Shown in pieces: positions 18,752 through 26,292 of a stretch of 64,000 nucleotides of DNA. Position numbers and translations under genes: made by a program. The notes beneath the pieces were generated by a model. That model did no database searches and was not told the DNA's origin. It saw only the letters and a list, made by a program, of their open reading frames with translations. Each line of letters starts with the position of its first letter. Within the stretch, counting starts at the first letter, position 1. This stretch comes from CAVPDG01 sp963702535 (GTDB taxonomy: Bacteria; Chloroflexota; Anaerolineae; Anaerolineales; UBA4823). The stretch lies in assembly GCA_963702535.1 (NCBI GenBank), contig CAVPDG010000007.1, positions 310,001 through 374,000 on the forward strand, in the 5' to 3' direction.

Positions 18752-19367
18752 ATGGCGACCCCAATAATTTCCCTGACTCCGGTGATCTTCCTGGAAAACC
18801 AGGAAGATGCGGCTGTCTCGGCAGCCGTTTTGCGCGTTTCGATAAAGCTGGGCGACGATGGTCGATGCAGCGCCGATCTTGAGATAAATAACTGGGGTAG
18901 CCAGAATGGGGTGACAGGTTACTTGTTTTTCCAGGATGAAAGGTTCGCAAGGGGCAAGGGATTGAAGATCAATGCCGGGAGCCTGACCCTGTTCGATGGA
19001 TTGATCACGTCTGTAAAGGCCCGGTATCCACAAAGCGCGGCGCCCACAATAGGGCTGACAGCTACGACCAGGCGGGTGTTCAACAGCTCAAATGCTATCC
19101 AGATGGCGTTGGGACAGCAATTGATCGAGTTTGATGTCAAAGAGAGCTGGCAAGCGGGGAAGTTTTGGGGCCTGTTCCCGGGCAGGCAAAGCGTTGGTGG
19201 GAAGGGGCTGGCTGAGTTTGACGGGCAATTGACGCCGGGAACTACGGCTGACCTGGCGGGGCTGGGGGACAGGTTCGAAGGTCATTATCGAATTCGACGA
19301 TGTCACACACAGCTTCGACCGGAATTCCGGCTGGCGGACGCAATTTACGGGCGAGCGAAGTGAATAA
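18752..19367 (+). CDS. Phage gpD/VgrG-like tail hub protein fragment, frameshifted at C-terminus
   Basis: The ATG at 18752 follows AGGAGGAGGAA. The protein opens MATPIISLTPVIFLENQEDA and continues SAAVLRVSIKLGDDGRCSAD, LEINNWGSQN and FDGLITSVKARYPQSAAPT. These features resemble the gp27/late-control-D domain of tail hubs and VgrG-like spike proteins (LFDGxITxxxxxF pattern). After a shift near 19275 the frame ends VIIEFDDVTHSFDRNSGW then RTQFTGERSE, the typical gpD ending with a Trp-Arg-Thr motif. At about 205 residues it is only around half of a normal gpD (350 or more). Together with the gene at 13787 it may be a relic or satellite piece of a contractile injection system. No sheath, tube or baseplate gene is present. 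Confidence 0.5.
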
Positions 19368-19440
19368 TTTTATGGAGAAAAGTTGAAAGGGCGCACGTGT
19401 CCCGCGTTTTAAGGATATGCGCTGCTACGAATGGGCAACA

Positions 19441-19764
19441 TTAAACTGCATCTAAATTGCCAAGAACCGTCTTCATCTGTTTTACATAACGCTTGAAAAC
19501 AGCCCTTCCGTTTTCGCTCAGCCGCACCAGGGTATACGGGCGCTTGCCGCGATAGGTCTTTTCGATCTGGATGTAGCCGGCTTCTTCGAGCTTGCTCAGG
19601 TGGGCGGAGAGGTTGCCCCATGTCAGCCCAGCCTGGCGCATGAGGAACGTGTAATCGGCGCTTTCGACGACGTACAGGCTAGCCATGACGACCAGGCGGG
19701 CAGGCTCATGCACCAGGCGGTCGATTTCTGAAAGGCTGGAGAAATCGGATTCAGTGACGCTCAT
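19441..19764 (-). CDS. Winged-helix transcriptional regulator
   Basis: A 107-residue regulator starting MSVTESDFSSLSEIDRLVHE. A winged HTH is clear: PARLVVMASLYVVESADYTF, LTWGNLSAHLSKLEEAGYIQ and IEKTYRGKRPYTLVRLSENG, as in the HTH_34 (ArsR/MarR-like) group that controls membrane or multidrug functions. The start overlaps the stop of the upstream membrane gene by four bases (ATGA), so the two are co-translated. The operon promoter at 20448-20475 contains CAAAGT/ACTTTG half-sites in and below it, which are the best candidates for autoregulation by this protein. Confidence 0.75.
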   Translation of the reverse strand: MSVTESDFSSLSEIDRLVHEPARLVVMASLYVVESADYTFLMRQAGLTWGNLSAHLSKLEEAGYIQIEKTYRGKRPYTLVRLSENGRAVFKRYVKQMKTVLGNLDAV

Positions 19765-20409
19765 CCGGATTTCTCCAATGGGTAACGTTGCAGGAATCGG
19801 ATGAGAAGGACCAACCCAGGGATCAGGACCAGCATCCCACCCAGCACCATCCACCAGGCCGAATCGAGCAGGATCATCAGAAAGATCGCCAGCGTCATCA
19901 CGACCGCGTGGAAATAGCCGCGCGGGATATCCCCTTTGTAGGCGATCAGCAGCGTCCCAGGCGCCACAAAAACACTGGCGGCGATGGCAACCGCCAGGTT
20001 GCTGGGACCAGCTTTGCCGAGGAGCGGCTGAGCCATCCCCGCACAGCCGGGAATTGAAGATAGGAAAATTGGAGCAGGATCACCAGCACCTGCACGGCAA
20101 CGATCACAGCCAGCGCCAGGACCAGATCCCTTTTGCGTTTCTGCGCGCCGGACCAAAGTTCACGAGTCCGATGCGGGGCAGGGTGATGTATTTCTTGCCC
20201 AGCCAAAAAAGCAGGCCGCTCAGGCCAAGCCCAAGCACGAGGTACACCAGCGGGACCAGGGATTTTGTCTCGCTGCCGGGGAAGACGGTGAAGGCAAACA
20301 CGGCAAAGCTGACGAATATTCCCCCGATATAGATATCATACAAGCCGTCCTGGTAGGTGCGCCGGAAAGCCAGACGCTCCAGCTGTTTCAGATCGAGTGC
20401 TTGTGACAT
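19761..20409 (-). CDS. Multi-pass membrane protein in HTH-regulated operon, frameshifted
   Basis: It begins MSQALDLKQLERLAFRRTYQ at 20409. Membrane segments include IYIGGIFVSFAVFAFTVFPG, SLVPLVYLVLGLGLSGLLFW, LVLALAVIVAVQVLVILLQF, then after another shift SNLAVAIAASVFVAPGTLLI, AVVMTLAIFLMILLDSAWWM and LGGMLVLIPGLVLLIRFLQR. Two shifts (near 20110 and 20000) interrupt about 215 codons. Proteins of this type are often found translationally fused to a small HTH_34 regulator in Chloroflexi; the function is unknown. The last codons overlap the regulator start. A good sigma-70 type promoter lies upstream. Confidence 0.65.
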
Positions 20410-20423
20410 ATACCCTCCAATTT

Positions 20424-20475
20424 ACTTTGTATTGCAAAGTTATTTGGAGTATAGCATACTTTGCGTAAATGTCAA
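20424..20475 (-). promoter_or_regulatory. Promoter with CAAAGT/ACTTTG operator half-sites
   Basis: On the minus strand TTGACA (20475-20470) and TATACT (20453-20448) are separated by 16 bases, a near-consensus promoter for the membrane/HTH operon. The spacer contains CAAAGT (complement of ACTTTG at 20458-20463). The perfect inverted pair ACTTTG-TATTG-CAAAGT lies just downstream at 20424-20440. Binding there would block the promoter, so autoregulation by the winged-helix protein is a reasonable inference. Confidence 0.7.
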
Positions 20476-20483
20476 ACCCTGAC

Positions 20484-20558
20484 GGGGGGGGGGGTAGAGA
20501 ACGTGGCCGATGGTGAAGAATTATTCTTTTGTTGTGCTGGAAGGGGGGGGGGGTGGGG
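20484..20558. repeat. Poly-G low-complexity tract
   Basis: Runs of 11 G (20484-20494), 11 G (20543-20553) and 7 G (20555-20561), separated by unremarkable sequence. Such homopolymers are error-prone, and the genes downstream are heavily frameshifted. They may also reflect a real G-rich intergenic element. No gene is seen here. Confidence 0.6.
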
Positions 20559-20611
20559 GGGTGGTGAGGAGGATGTGGTGAGAGAAAGAGAGAGATGTTG
20601 AGGAAGATAAA

Positions 20612-21147
20612 ATGAAAGCACAGATGAATTGATGAGCGAGCAGCGTGATGAGGGGTGATGCGTGTTGGAGAAGGCGGCAAGCCGGCTGGAGCAGAACCAA
20701 GCGGTGCGACCGGGATTGTTCATCGAAGCGACGGATTTCATCAAGGGCTTTGCCGACGGCGCCGTCACAAAGAGGAAGGCGTGCTCTTCCAGTCGATGGT
20801 AGCTGACGGGGCGCCGGTGGATGGGGTACCGATCGGTGATGCTGCGGGAGCACGAGATGGCGACGCAGCCGTGAGCTGCGCGGGGCGGCCGCAGCGGCTG
20901 GATGCGGGCGACGCCAGCGCCAAGGAGAAGTGATCCAGAAACGCGCGCGGCTACGCCGGTCTGCTCGGCGGCAGCACATCATGAAAGAAGACAGATCCTG
21001 TTCCCGATGGCAGAGCAACTGTTACCGGCTGCCGAGCAGGAGCGGGTGGCGAAGGCTTCGCAGCACGTGGAGCACGAGGAGACGGGCGAGGGCATCCACG
21101 AGAAGTACCTGGCGCTGGCGGAATCGCCGGGAGCGCGACTCGGCTGA
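20612..21147 (+). CDS. Hemerythrin HHE-domain protein, several frameshifts
   Basis: Hemerythrin-like proteins bind a di-iron or haem centre through His/Glu residues and sense or store O2 or NO. Starting ATG at 20612 (GAGGAAG upstream), joined frames read ELMSEQRVMRVMRVLEKAAS, RPGLFIEATDFIKGFADGAV, HKEEGVLFQSMVADGAPVDG, VMLREHEM, then after more shifts RQHIMKEDRILFPMAEQLLP and HVEHEETGEGIHEKYLALAE. The HKEEGVLF, REHEM, HIMKED and HEETGEGIHEKY blocks supply the iron-binding His/Glu set. The length of about 178 codons fits the family. It is followed at 37 bases by an FmdE-like gene, a neighbour pairing that suggests an anaerobic or redox-linked role, though this is inference. Confidence 0.65.
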
Positions 21148-21183
21148 GCGATAGGCGGAGGGACGGGATTGGACGCAGAGGCG

Positions 21184-21799
21184 ATGGAGCGGTTTATCGA
21201 GCAAGTGCGTCGTAGTGCCGGCATGTCTGCCCGCGCCAGGTGCTAGGCGTGCGCATCGGAATGGCAGGCGCGGCGGGGCTGGGGCTGGATGGCGCCGCGC
21301 AAGGATAAGCGCCTGTTGGTGATTGTGGAGAGCGACGGCTGCTTTGTGGACGGCGTGTCGGTGACGACGGGCTGTACGGTGGGGCACCGCACCCTGCGCG
21401 TGGAGGATTACGGCAAGGTGGCGGCGACGTTCGTGGATGTGAGCAGCGAGCGGGCGCTGCGCGTTGCACGCGTGGCGACGTGCGCCAGCGCGCCTGGGAA
21501 TACACTCCCGGCGAGGGGCGGCGCTACGACGCTCAGCTGCAAGGCTACCGCAGGATGCCGGACGAATTGCTGCTCTTGATCGAGGAAGTGGCGCTCACCA
21601 CGCCGGTGAAGACGCTGATCAGCCGCCCGGGAGTGCGGGTGAACTGCGCGGCGTGTGCGGCGAGGAGATCACCAACGAGAGGGAGATCGTGGTAAATGGA
21701 AATTGCCTGTGCAAGGCGTGCGCGGGAGAGGCGTATTACCTGCCATGCGCTCCGATACCGGTGAGAATTCCGGTGGAGATGCGCAGCGTGCGCGGTTGA
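21184..21799 (+). CDS. FmdE-family protein (formylmethanofuran dehydrogenase subunit E-like), frameshifted
   Basis: It starts MERFIEQVRR at 21184. Joined frames give RHVCPRQVLGVRIGMAGAAG, KRLLVIVESDGCFVDGVSVT, TGCTVGHRTLRVEDYGKVAA, TFVDVSSERALRVA, then RQRAWEYTPGEGRRYDAQLQ. CxxxQ in HVCPRQ, the ESDGC strand and TGCTVGHRTL are the conserved FmdE core, probably metal-binding. A C-terminal zinc finger (NCAACGEEITNEREIV, then CLCKACAGEAYY) completes about 200 residues. In methanogens FmdE is part of a CO2-reducing complex. In Chloroflexota such proteins occur alone, often near molybdenum-cofactor genes, with no proven function. At least three shifts are present. Confidence 0.7.
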
Positions 21800-21805
21800 T
21801 ACGCA

Positions 21806-21888
21806 GGTCACGCAGGTGATGGGCAGGTCACGCAGGTGATGGGCGGGTGTTGCGGGGGATGGGCGGGTCACGACCCGCCCCTACGATG
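21806..21888. repeat. GGTCACGCAGGTGATGGGC tandem units ending in a REP-like palindrome
   Basis: Two to three imperfect 19-20 bp units (CAGGTCACGCAGGTGATGGG) are followed by GGGCGGGTCACGACCCGCCC, a perfect palindrome with eight-base arms, and then CTACGATGG. The GGGCGGGT/ACCCGCCC palindrome next to CCCCTAC is a very common dispersed intergenic repeat in environmental bacteria. Here it lies between the convergent FmdE and DUF6544 genes, where it may also act as a terminator. Confidence 0.6.
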
Positions 21889-21897
21889 GTGGGGGGG

Positions 21898-23016
21898 TTA
21901 GGGACCTTTTTGGCGGATGTACTGGCTGACGTCGCGTGTTGAAGACGATGTCTTCGATGCGCATACGTTAGCCAGGGGGTGCCTTCGTCGCTCCAGATGA
22001 CGGCAAAGCCCTCGATCTGCGGGTCTCCGTTCTGGTCCGGGGCGTAGAGCTAGGTCGCCGCCCCAGCGCAGGGAGCCGGACTTCTCGTCGCGGAAGCGCA
22101 GGGTCTCGATGTGGGTCATCATTCCGGTCGCGGGGTCGAACTCGACGGTGAACTCCTGCTCGCCGTCCTTGAAGGGGACGAAGAGCTTGGCAGTATCGCC
22201 ATCGACTGACTGCCAGCGCAGGCGCGGGTCGGTGGCGAGGTAGGCGGGGTAGAAGATCGTCTCCGCCCAGAGACCCTGGTTGGCGGCGCTGTCGACGCCG
22301 GGCTTGTCCTCTTCGACGCCGAAGGGCAGCTCGAAGCGGGTATGACCGTCCAGGTAGCGCTCGTTCACCTTGAGCAGGGGGAAGCCGTAGAAGGTGGTCT
22401 CGATGTAATGGCGGTACGATTGACCGGCGGCGTGGGTGAAGCGCAGGCGGGCGGGCATGCTGACGCCCATGAAACGCAGTGTGCCGCGCCCGCTCATAAC
22501 GGCGGAGGTGTAGACGGGGACCTCATCGCCGTAGGTGAGGCGCAGGTAGCGCTCTACTGGGGCAGGGAGGCCGGAGGGGAGGGGCTGCGTGGTCACCGGC
22601 GCAACTGCAGCGGTGTAGGCGGGAAGCGGAGCCGGGGGCTGGCGGAAGCCGAAGACGACGAAGAGCAGCAGCAGGAGAAGCACATCCACGATAGCGCCGC
22701 GGAAGGCAACACCCCAATCCAGGATGCAGATGAGCAGGGAGAGCAGGCTGGCGAGAAGCAGCACAGGCGCCCACCAGGACCTGCCGAGGAGCAGGGCGAT
22801 GGCAGAAATGACGAAGCCCAGCGCGGCGAGCAGCCAGAGCAGGCTGAAGATGCGCATGCCGAGCGCGCCGACCTCCCACCTGCCGGAGAGCAGGGCGGTC
22901 TTATAGGGCAGGGCGGGGAGTTCACGCAGGGGCCAGTAGGCGAGGAAGCCCATGAGGTGGATCAAGCCGTGGAGGGCGACGAGCAAGGGCAGGAGGATGG
23001 CGAGGATACGGATCAT
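21898..23016 (-). CDS. DUF6544-type membrane-anchored protein, frameshifted near C-terminus
   Basis: The start MIRILAILLPLLVALHGLIH lies one base after the TetR stop. Four N-terminal membrane helices follow (LIHLMGFLAYWPLRELPALP; MRIFSLLWLLAALGFVISAI; WAPVLLLASLLSLLICILDW; VDVLLLLLLFVVFGFR). The second half is a soluble beta-rich domain: PVERYLRLTYGDEVPVYTSA, LRFMGVSMPARLRFTHAAGQ, YFYGFPLLKVNERYL-like sequence and LWAETIFYPAYLATDPRLRW, as in DUF6544 proteins of unknown function. Shifts near 22050 and 21975 disturb the end, but the final VSQYIRQKGP restores the family ending. It is controlled together with the TetR gene upstream. Confidence 0.7.
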   Translation of the reverse strand: MIRILAILLPLLVALHGLIHLMGFLAYWPLRELPALPYKTALLSGRWEVGALGMRIFSLLWLLAALGFVISAIALLLGRSWWAPVLLLASLLSLLICILDWGVAFRGAIVDVLLLLLLFVVFGFRQPPAPLPAYTAAVAPVTTQPLPSGLPAPVERYLRLTYGDEVPVYTSAVMSGRGTLRFMGVSMPARLRFTHAAGQSYRHYIETTFYGFPLLKVNERYLDGHTRFELPFGVEEDKPGVDSAANQGLWAETIFYPAYLATDPRLRWQSVDGDTAKLFVPFKDGEQEFTVEFDPATGMMTHIETLRFRDEKSGSLRWGGDLALRPGPERRPADRGLCRHLERRRHPLANVCASKTSSSTRDVSQYIRQKGP

Positions 23017-23017
23017 A

Positions 23018-23642
23018 TTAGCTACTCTCAGGAACGTGGACCTGCGTGGCGCGCACGAACAGGTCGACCAGGGGATGGAGGCGGGCGGAGAGGGTGAGGC
23101 GCTCAGCCAGCGGCTGGGCGAATATGCTCTCGAAGAGCAGGCTGGTGGAGAAGAGGCTGTCGAAGGCGAAAGCCAGGACTTGCGGGTCGAGGTCGGGGCG
23201 GATGGCGCCGGACTCGATCTGGCGCTGGAAGTAAGCGGAGAGCAAGTCCAGGTTGGCGCGGGCGCCTGCCAGGACGGCCTCACGCAGCTCGGGGACGGCG
23301 CGCGAGTCGCAGAGGATGATGCGCAAGGTGTCCAGGCGGGCGAGGGTGTCGGATGCCTGGCGAGCGGCGAGGGTATGCAGGTCGGAGGGGTAGTCGCCGG
23401 TGAGACCGGTTTCGAGGCTGGCAGCAAAACCGGCGGCGTTGAAGGCTTGGATGCAGGCGAGGAGCAGGTTCTTCTTGCTGCCGAAATGGCGGAAGAGGGT
23501 GACTTCGTTGACGCCGGCGGCTTCAGCGATGTGGCGGGTGGATGCCTGCGTGTAGCCGACCTGGCTGAAGAGGTGCAGGGCGGCGAGGATGATGCGCTGG
23601 CGGGTGTCGGGGGAGGGGGGTGTGAGTTGATGGAGGTTTCAT
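23018..23642 (-). CDS. TetR-family repressor, frameshifted in a C-run
   Basis: ATG at 23642. After MKPPSTHT a run CCCCCCTCCCCC shifts the frame by one. The expected frame then reads DTRQRIILAALHLFSQVGYT, QASTRHIAEAAGVNEVTLFR and HFGSKKNLLLACIQAF, an unmistakable TetR HTH. The ligand domain continues LRIILCDSRAVPELREAVLA to SARLHPLVDLFVRATQVHVP. The length is about 207 residues. It is co-transcribed with DUF6544 (TAA-T-ATG spacing). Two palindromes at 23733-23793 upstream are candidate operators. The homopolymer at the break supports a sequencing error rather than a real mutation. Confidence 0.8.
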
Positions 23643-23732
23643 GTGATTTGTCACAACGAAGGGATAGGGATGCATGTGGAACGGGGATCATGAGCCGTCA
23701 ACGAATGGGGAACGAATAAACGAATGGCGGGT

Positions 23733-23793
23733 GCAAGTGGTACTTGCAGATATCATTACCTCGAGATGGAGATGTATGTAAGTGATTACTTGC
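23733..23793. promoter_or_regulatory. Paired palindromes, candidate TetR operators
   Basis: GCAAGTGGTACTTGC (23733-23747, six-base arms GCAAGT/ACTTGC) and GTAAGTGATTACTTGC (23778-23793, imperfect) share the half-site AAGT/ACTT, with 30 bases between them. They lie about 90-150 bases upstream of the TetR start and also upstream of the divergent DUF1801 gene. No clear -35/-10 pair was found, so the regulatory role is inferred from position only. Confidence 0.5.
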
Positions 23794-23920
23794 ATAGCGA
23801 GGGGATGACAAATGTCATAAGCGGTTATAAATCGGAGTAGCCATAGTAGGGATTTATCCGGTAAAATCAAGTGGACAAAAATGGGAGCGTTACGGGTATT
23901 CAATCTGCGCAGGAGGCGGT

Positions 23921-24308
23921 ATGGAAAGGACAGGAGCGACAAGTATCGATGAGTATATTGCGGGTTTCCCAGCGGAGACTCAGGCGATCTTAGAGCAGGT
24001 GCGAGCGACGATCCGTGATGCAGCGCCCGAGGCGGAGGAGACGATCAATTACGCCATTCCCACGTTTACACTCAAGGGGAACCTGGTGCATTTTGCGGGA
24101 TTTCAAAAACCATATCGGTTTCTACCCCGCGCCGAGCGGCATCGAGAAGTTCAAAGATGAGTTTGCCGGTTACGAAAGCGCCAAAGGCTCGGTGAAGTTC
24201 CCGCTGGACCAGCCGGTGCCGTACGATTTGATCCGCGAGATCGTCAAGTTTCGCGTTGCGGAAAATTTGCAGAAGGCAGAGGCTAAAAAGAAGAAAAAGG
24301 CTGGATAG
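23921..24308 (+). CDS. DUF1801 (YdhG-like) protein, first of a tandem pair, frameshifted
   Basis: It starts MERTGATSIDEYIAGFPAET at 23921 after AGGAGGCGGT. It continues QVRATIRDAAPEAEETINYA, IPTFTLKGNLVHFAGFQK, then after a shift near 24115 HIGFYPAPSGIEKFKDEFAG and KGSVKFPLDQPVPYDLIREI. This is the whole DUF1801 fold of about 128 residues. The function of the family is unknown. The C-terminus ends in a lysine run (EAKKKKKAG). The next gene begins two bases after its stop and encodes a paralogue. Confidence 0.8.
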
Positions 24309-24310
24309 CG

Positions 24311-24724
24311 ATGGCAAAAGACGGACCGCGTGATGTGGATGCGTACATTGCCGGGTTTCCTGCGGAAGTCCAGGAAAAACTCAGGGGAATCCGGGCGACC
24401 ATTCGCCAGGCCGCGCCGGAGGCGGAAGAAACGATCAAATATGGGATGCCCGCCTACGTGCTGAAGGGCGACCTGGTGTTCTTTGCGGCGTACAAGAAGT
24501 TCATCAGCGTGTACCCGGCGCCGCGAGGGGATGCCGGATTCAACCAGGCTGTGGAGGCTTACCGGGCTGAGAAGAGCACGCTGCAGTTTCCTCTGGATGA
24601 GGCGATACCCTACGAGCTGATCCGGGAGGTTGTGAAGCTAAGGGTGGAGGAGAATATGCGCAAGGCGGCCACAGCTGGCGGGAAAAAACCGCGAATGAAA
24701 GACCCGAATGATGCTGTCCCGTAG
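24311..24724 (+). CDS. DUF1801 (YdhG-like) protein, second of a tandem pair
   Basis: An intact 137-residue protein: MAKDGPRDVDAYIAGFPAEV, RATIRQAAPEAEETIKYGMP, AYVLKGDLVFFAAYKKFISV, YPAPRGDAGF and LQFPLDEAIPYELIREVVKL. It is clearly homologous to the upstream gene along its whole length, so the pair arose by tandem duplication and has since diverged strongly. DUF1801 members are small soluble proteins without assigned activity. The two are surely co-transcribed, with only two bases between them. Confidence 0.85.
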   Translation: MAKDGPRDVDAYIAGFPAEVQEKLRGIRATIRQAAPEAEETIKYGMPAYVLKGDLVFFAAYKKFISVYPAPRGDAGFNQAVEAYRAEKSTLQFPLDEAIPYELIREVVKLRVEENMRKAATAGGKKPRMKDPNDAVP

Positions 24725-24790
24725 GGGTATATTCCACAGATCAGGCTTTTTCACGCCAGCAAGCGCGGTACATAACCCAAAAAGCGGTGG

Positions 24791-25483
24791 TTATATCAGT
24801 GCGAATTCAACAGCGGCTTCAGCATGAATACGCGTGGTATCAAACAACGGAACTCGGCTATCCTGCTGTTGAACCAACAACCCAATTTCTGTGCAACCCA
24901 AAATGATGCCATCCGCACCCTGATTGACCAATTTCTCCATAATTCCGATGTACAGCTCTTTGGAATGTTGTTCTATCTTCCCGACTACCAACTCATTGTA
25001 AATGACTCGATGAATAATCTCACGATCTTGAGCATTTGGTACACATACATTTAGCCCATATTTCCGCTCAAGCCTGCCCTTGTAAAATTCTTCTTCCATT
25101 GTGAAGCGTGTGCCAAGTAATCCTATGTTGTGGATACCTACATTTACTACCCGTTGGGCAGTTGCATCTGCAATGTGCAGAAACGGGATCCTGACATTGT
25201 CTTGGATCTCTTCTGCTACCTTGTGCATTGTATTGGTACAAAGGATGATAAAATCTGCACCGCCATATTCCAGGTTTTTGGCTGCACCAATGAGCATTTC
25301 AGCAGCTTCCGCCCACCTGGCTTGATGTTGGAGGACTTCTACTTCTGCAAAGTCTACGGAATACATCATGCTTTTTGCAGAATGTAGCCCACCGAGTTTT
25401 GCTTTGACTACTTCGTTGATGATGCGGTAATACTCAACGGAGATTTCCCAACTCATTCCACCAATGAGGCCGATTGTTTTCAT
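24791..25483 (-). CDS. Aspartate/glutamate racemase family protein
   Basis: Intact, 230 residues. It begins MKTIGLIGGMSWEISVEYYR, the GGMSWES-type loop typical of YgeA-like cofactor-independent amino-acid racemases. The first catalytic Cys is in DFIILCTNTMHKVAEEI and the second in ADGIILGCTEIGLLVQQ, the expected CTNTMH and GCTE pair, so a functional enzyme is likely. The substrate may be aspartate, glutamate or a related amino acid. The gene is much AT-richer than its neighbours and uses A/T-ending codons, suggesting recent transfer. It follows the membrane gene at 25483 with a one-base overlap at the junction, so it is translated from the same transcript. Confidence 0.85.
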   Translation of the reverse strand: MKTIGLIGGMSWEISVEYYRIINEVVKAKLGGLHSAKSMMYSVDFAEVEVLQHQARWAEAAEMLIGAAKNLEYGGADFIILCTNTMHKVAEEIQDNVRIPFLHIADATAQRVVNVGIHNIGLLGTRFTMEEEFYKGRLERKYGLNVCVPNAQDREIIHRVIYNELVVGKIEQHSKELYIGIMEKLVNQGADGIILGCTEIGLLVQQQDSRVPLFDTTRIHAEAAVEFALI

Positions 25484-26289
25484 TACTTAAAACTGCCGAA
25501 GCCACTGATCAGATCGATCATCGGCTGCTGGCTGACCCGCAGGAAGCCGCCCCAGGGACGGTCCAGGTCGATGACCAGCAACATAATCGAAGAAAATACC
25601 AGGATGAGGGCGATGGAGACGATCCAATTGCGGCGCCCGGATAAGCCATTGTTGAAACCCAGCATCACAAGCGCCAGCACACCGATGATATACATGCTCA
25701 GGTAGATGGTGTAGGGCACCCGGGAGGTCGTCAGGGCGGCGACGCGAGCGGTGTGCAAGTCGATCGTCTCATTAAGCGAAGTGATATAAAGCGAGATGAG
25801 CGGATTTGACGGCGTGGTCAACGCCATCTCCTGCGCCAGGTTCCAAAGCTCGGGGAGTAGGGTCTGGGCGCCGTTCAGGGCACGGGTAAAGCCATCGGTT
25901 CCATTCATGCTGATGCGTGTGCCGGCATACTCCCTCAGCAGCTCGCGGCTGCGGCTTGAATACGGCTCGGGAAGGTATCCGGCGCGGAAGTAGGTTGTGC
26001 CGATGGCATTGGCATCCTGCACCACCAGGGAGCGCCGCTCCTCGTAGCGGGTGGTTGCCATGCCCACCAGATACGCCAGCAGGAAAGCCCAAAGCCCCAG
26101 GGTGGCGCCCAGCATCGTGCCAATGTCGGTCTTATCTTCCTCGGGGTGATTTTTTTTCCAATTAACCCCCAACCTGAAACCGCCCTCCACGGAGAGCAAG
26201 CACAAGCCGATGGTGAGCAGGTACACGCCCCACAGCGGCAGGTAATCTAAGAAATGGCGCTGAATGGCAATGCTCATCGATGGAATCAT
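25483..26289 (-). CDS. Bestrophin/DUF4239-like membrane protein
   Basis: Intact, 268 residues (or 263 from the second ATG). Membrane helices: LPLWGVYLLTIGLCLLSVEG (15-34), MLGATLGLWAFLLAYLVGMA (59-78), then after a soluble middle TIYLSMYIIGVLALVMLGFN and NWIVSIALILVFSSIMLLVI, with a cytosolic end DLDRPWGGFLRVSQQPM. The RRSLVVQDANAIGTTYFRAG motif and the DLDRPWGG motif are typical of DUF4239-type proteins related to bestrophin-like channels. Activity is not established. It is followed directly by the racemase and preceded by the DUF2252 gene in the same direction, three bases apart. Confidence 0.75.
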   Translation of the reverse strand: MIPSMSIAIQRHFLDYLPLWGVYLLTIGLCLLSVEGGFRLGVNWKKNHPEEDKTDIGTMLGATLGLWAFLLAYLVGMATTRYEERRSLVVQDANAIGTTYFRAGYLPEPYSSRSRELLREYAGTRISMNGTDGFTRALNGAQTLLPELWNLAQEMALTTPSNPLISLYITSLNETIDLHTARVAALTTSRVPYTIYLSMYIIGVLALVMLGFNNGLSGRRNWIVSIALILVFSSIMLLVIDLDRPWGGFLRVSQQPMIDLISGFGSFK

Positions 26290-26292
26290 TTT

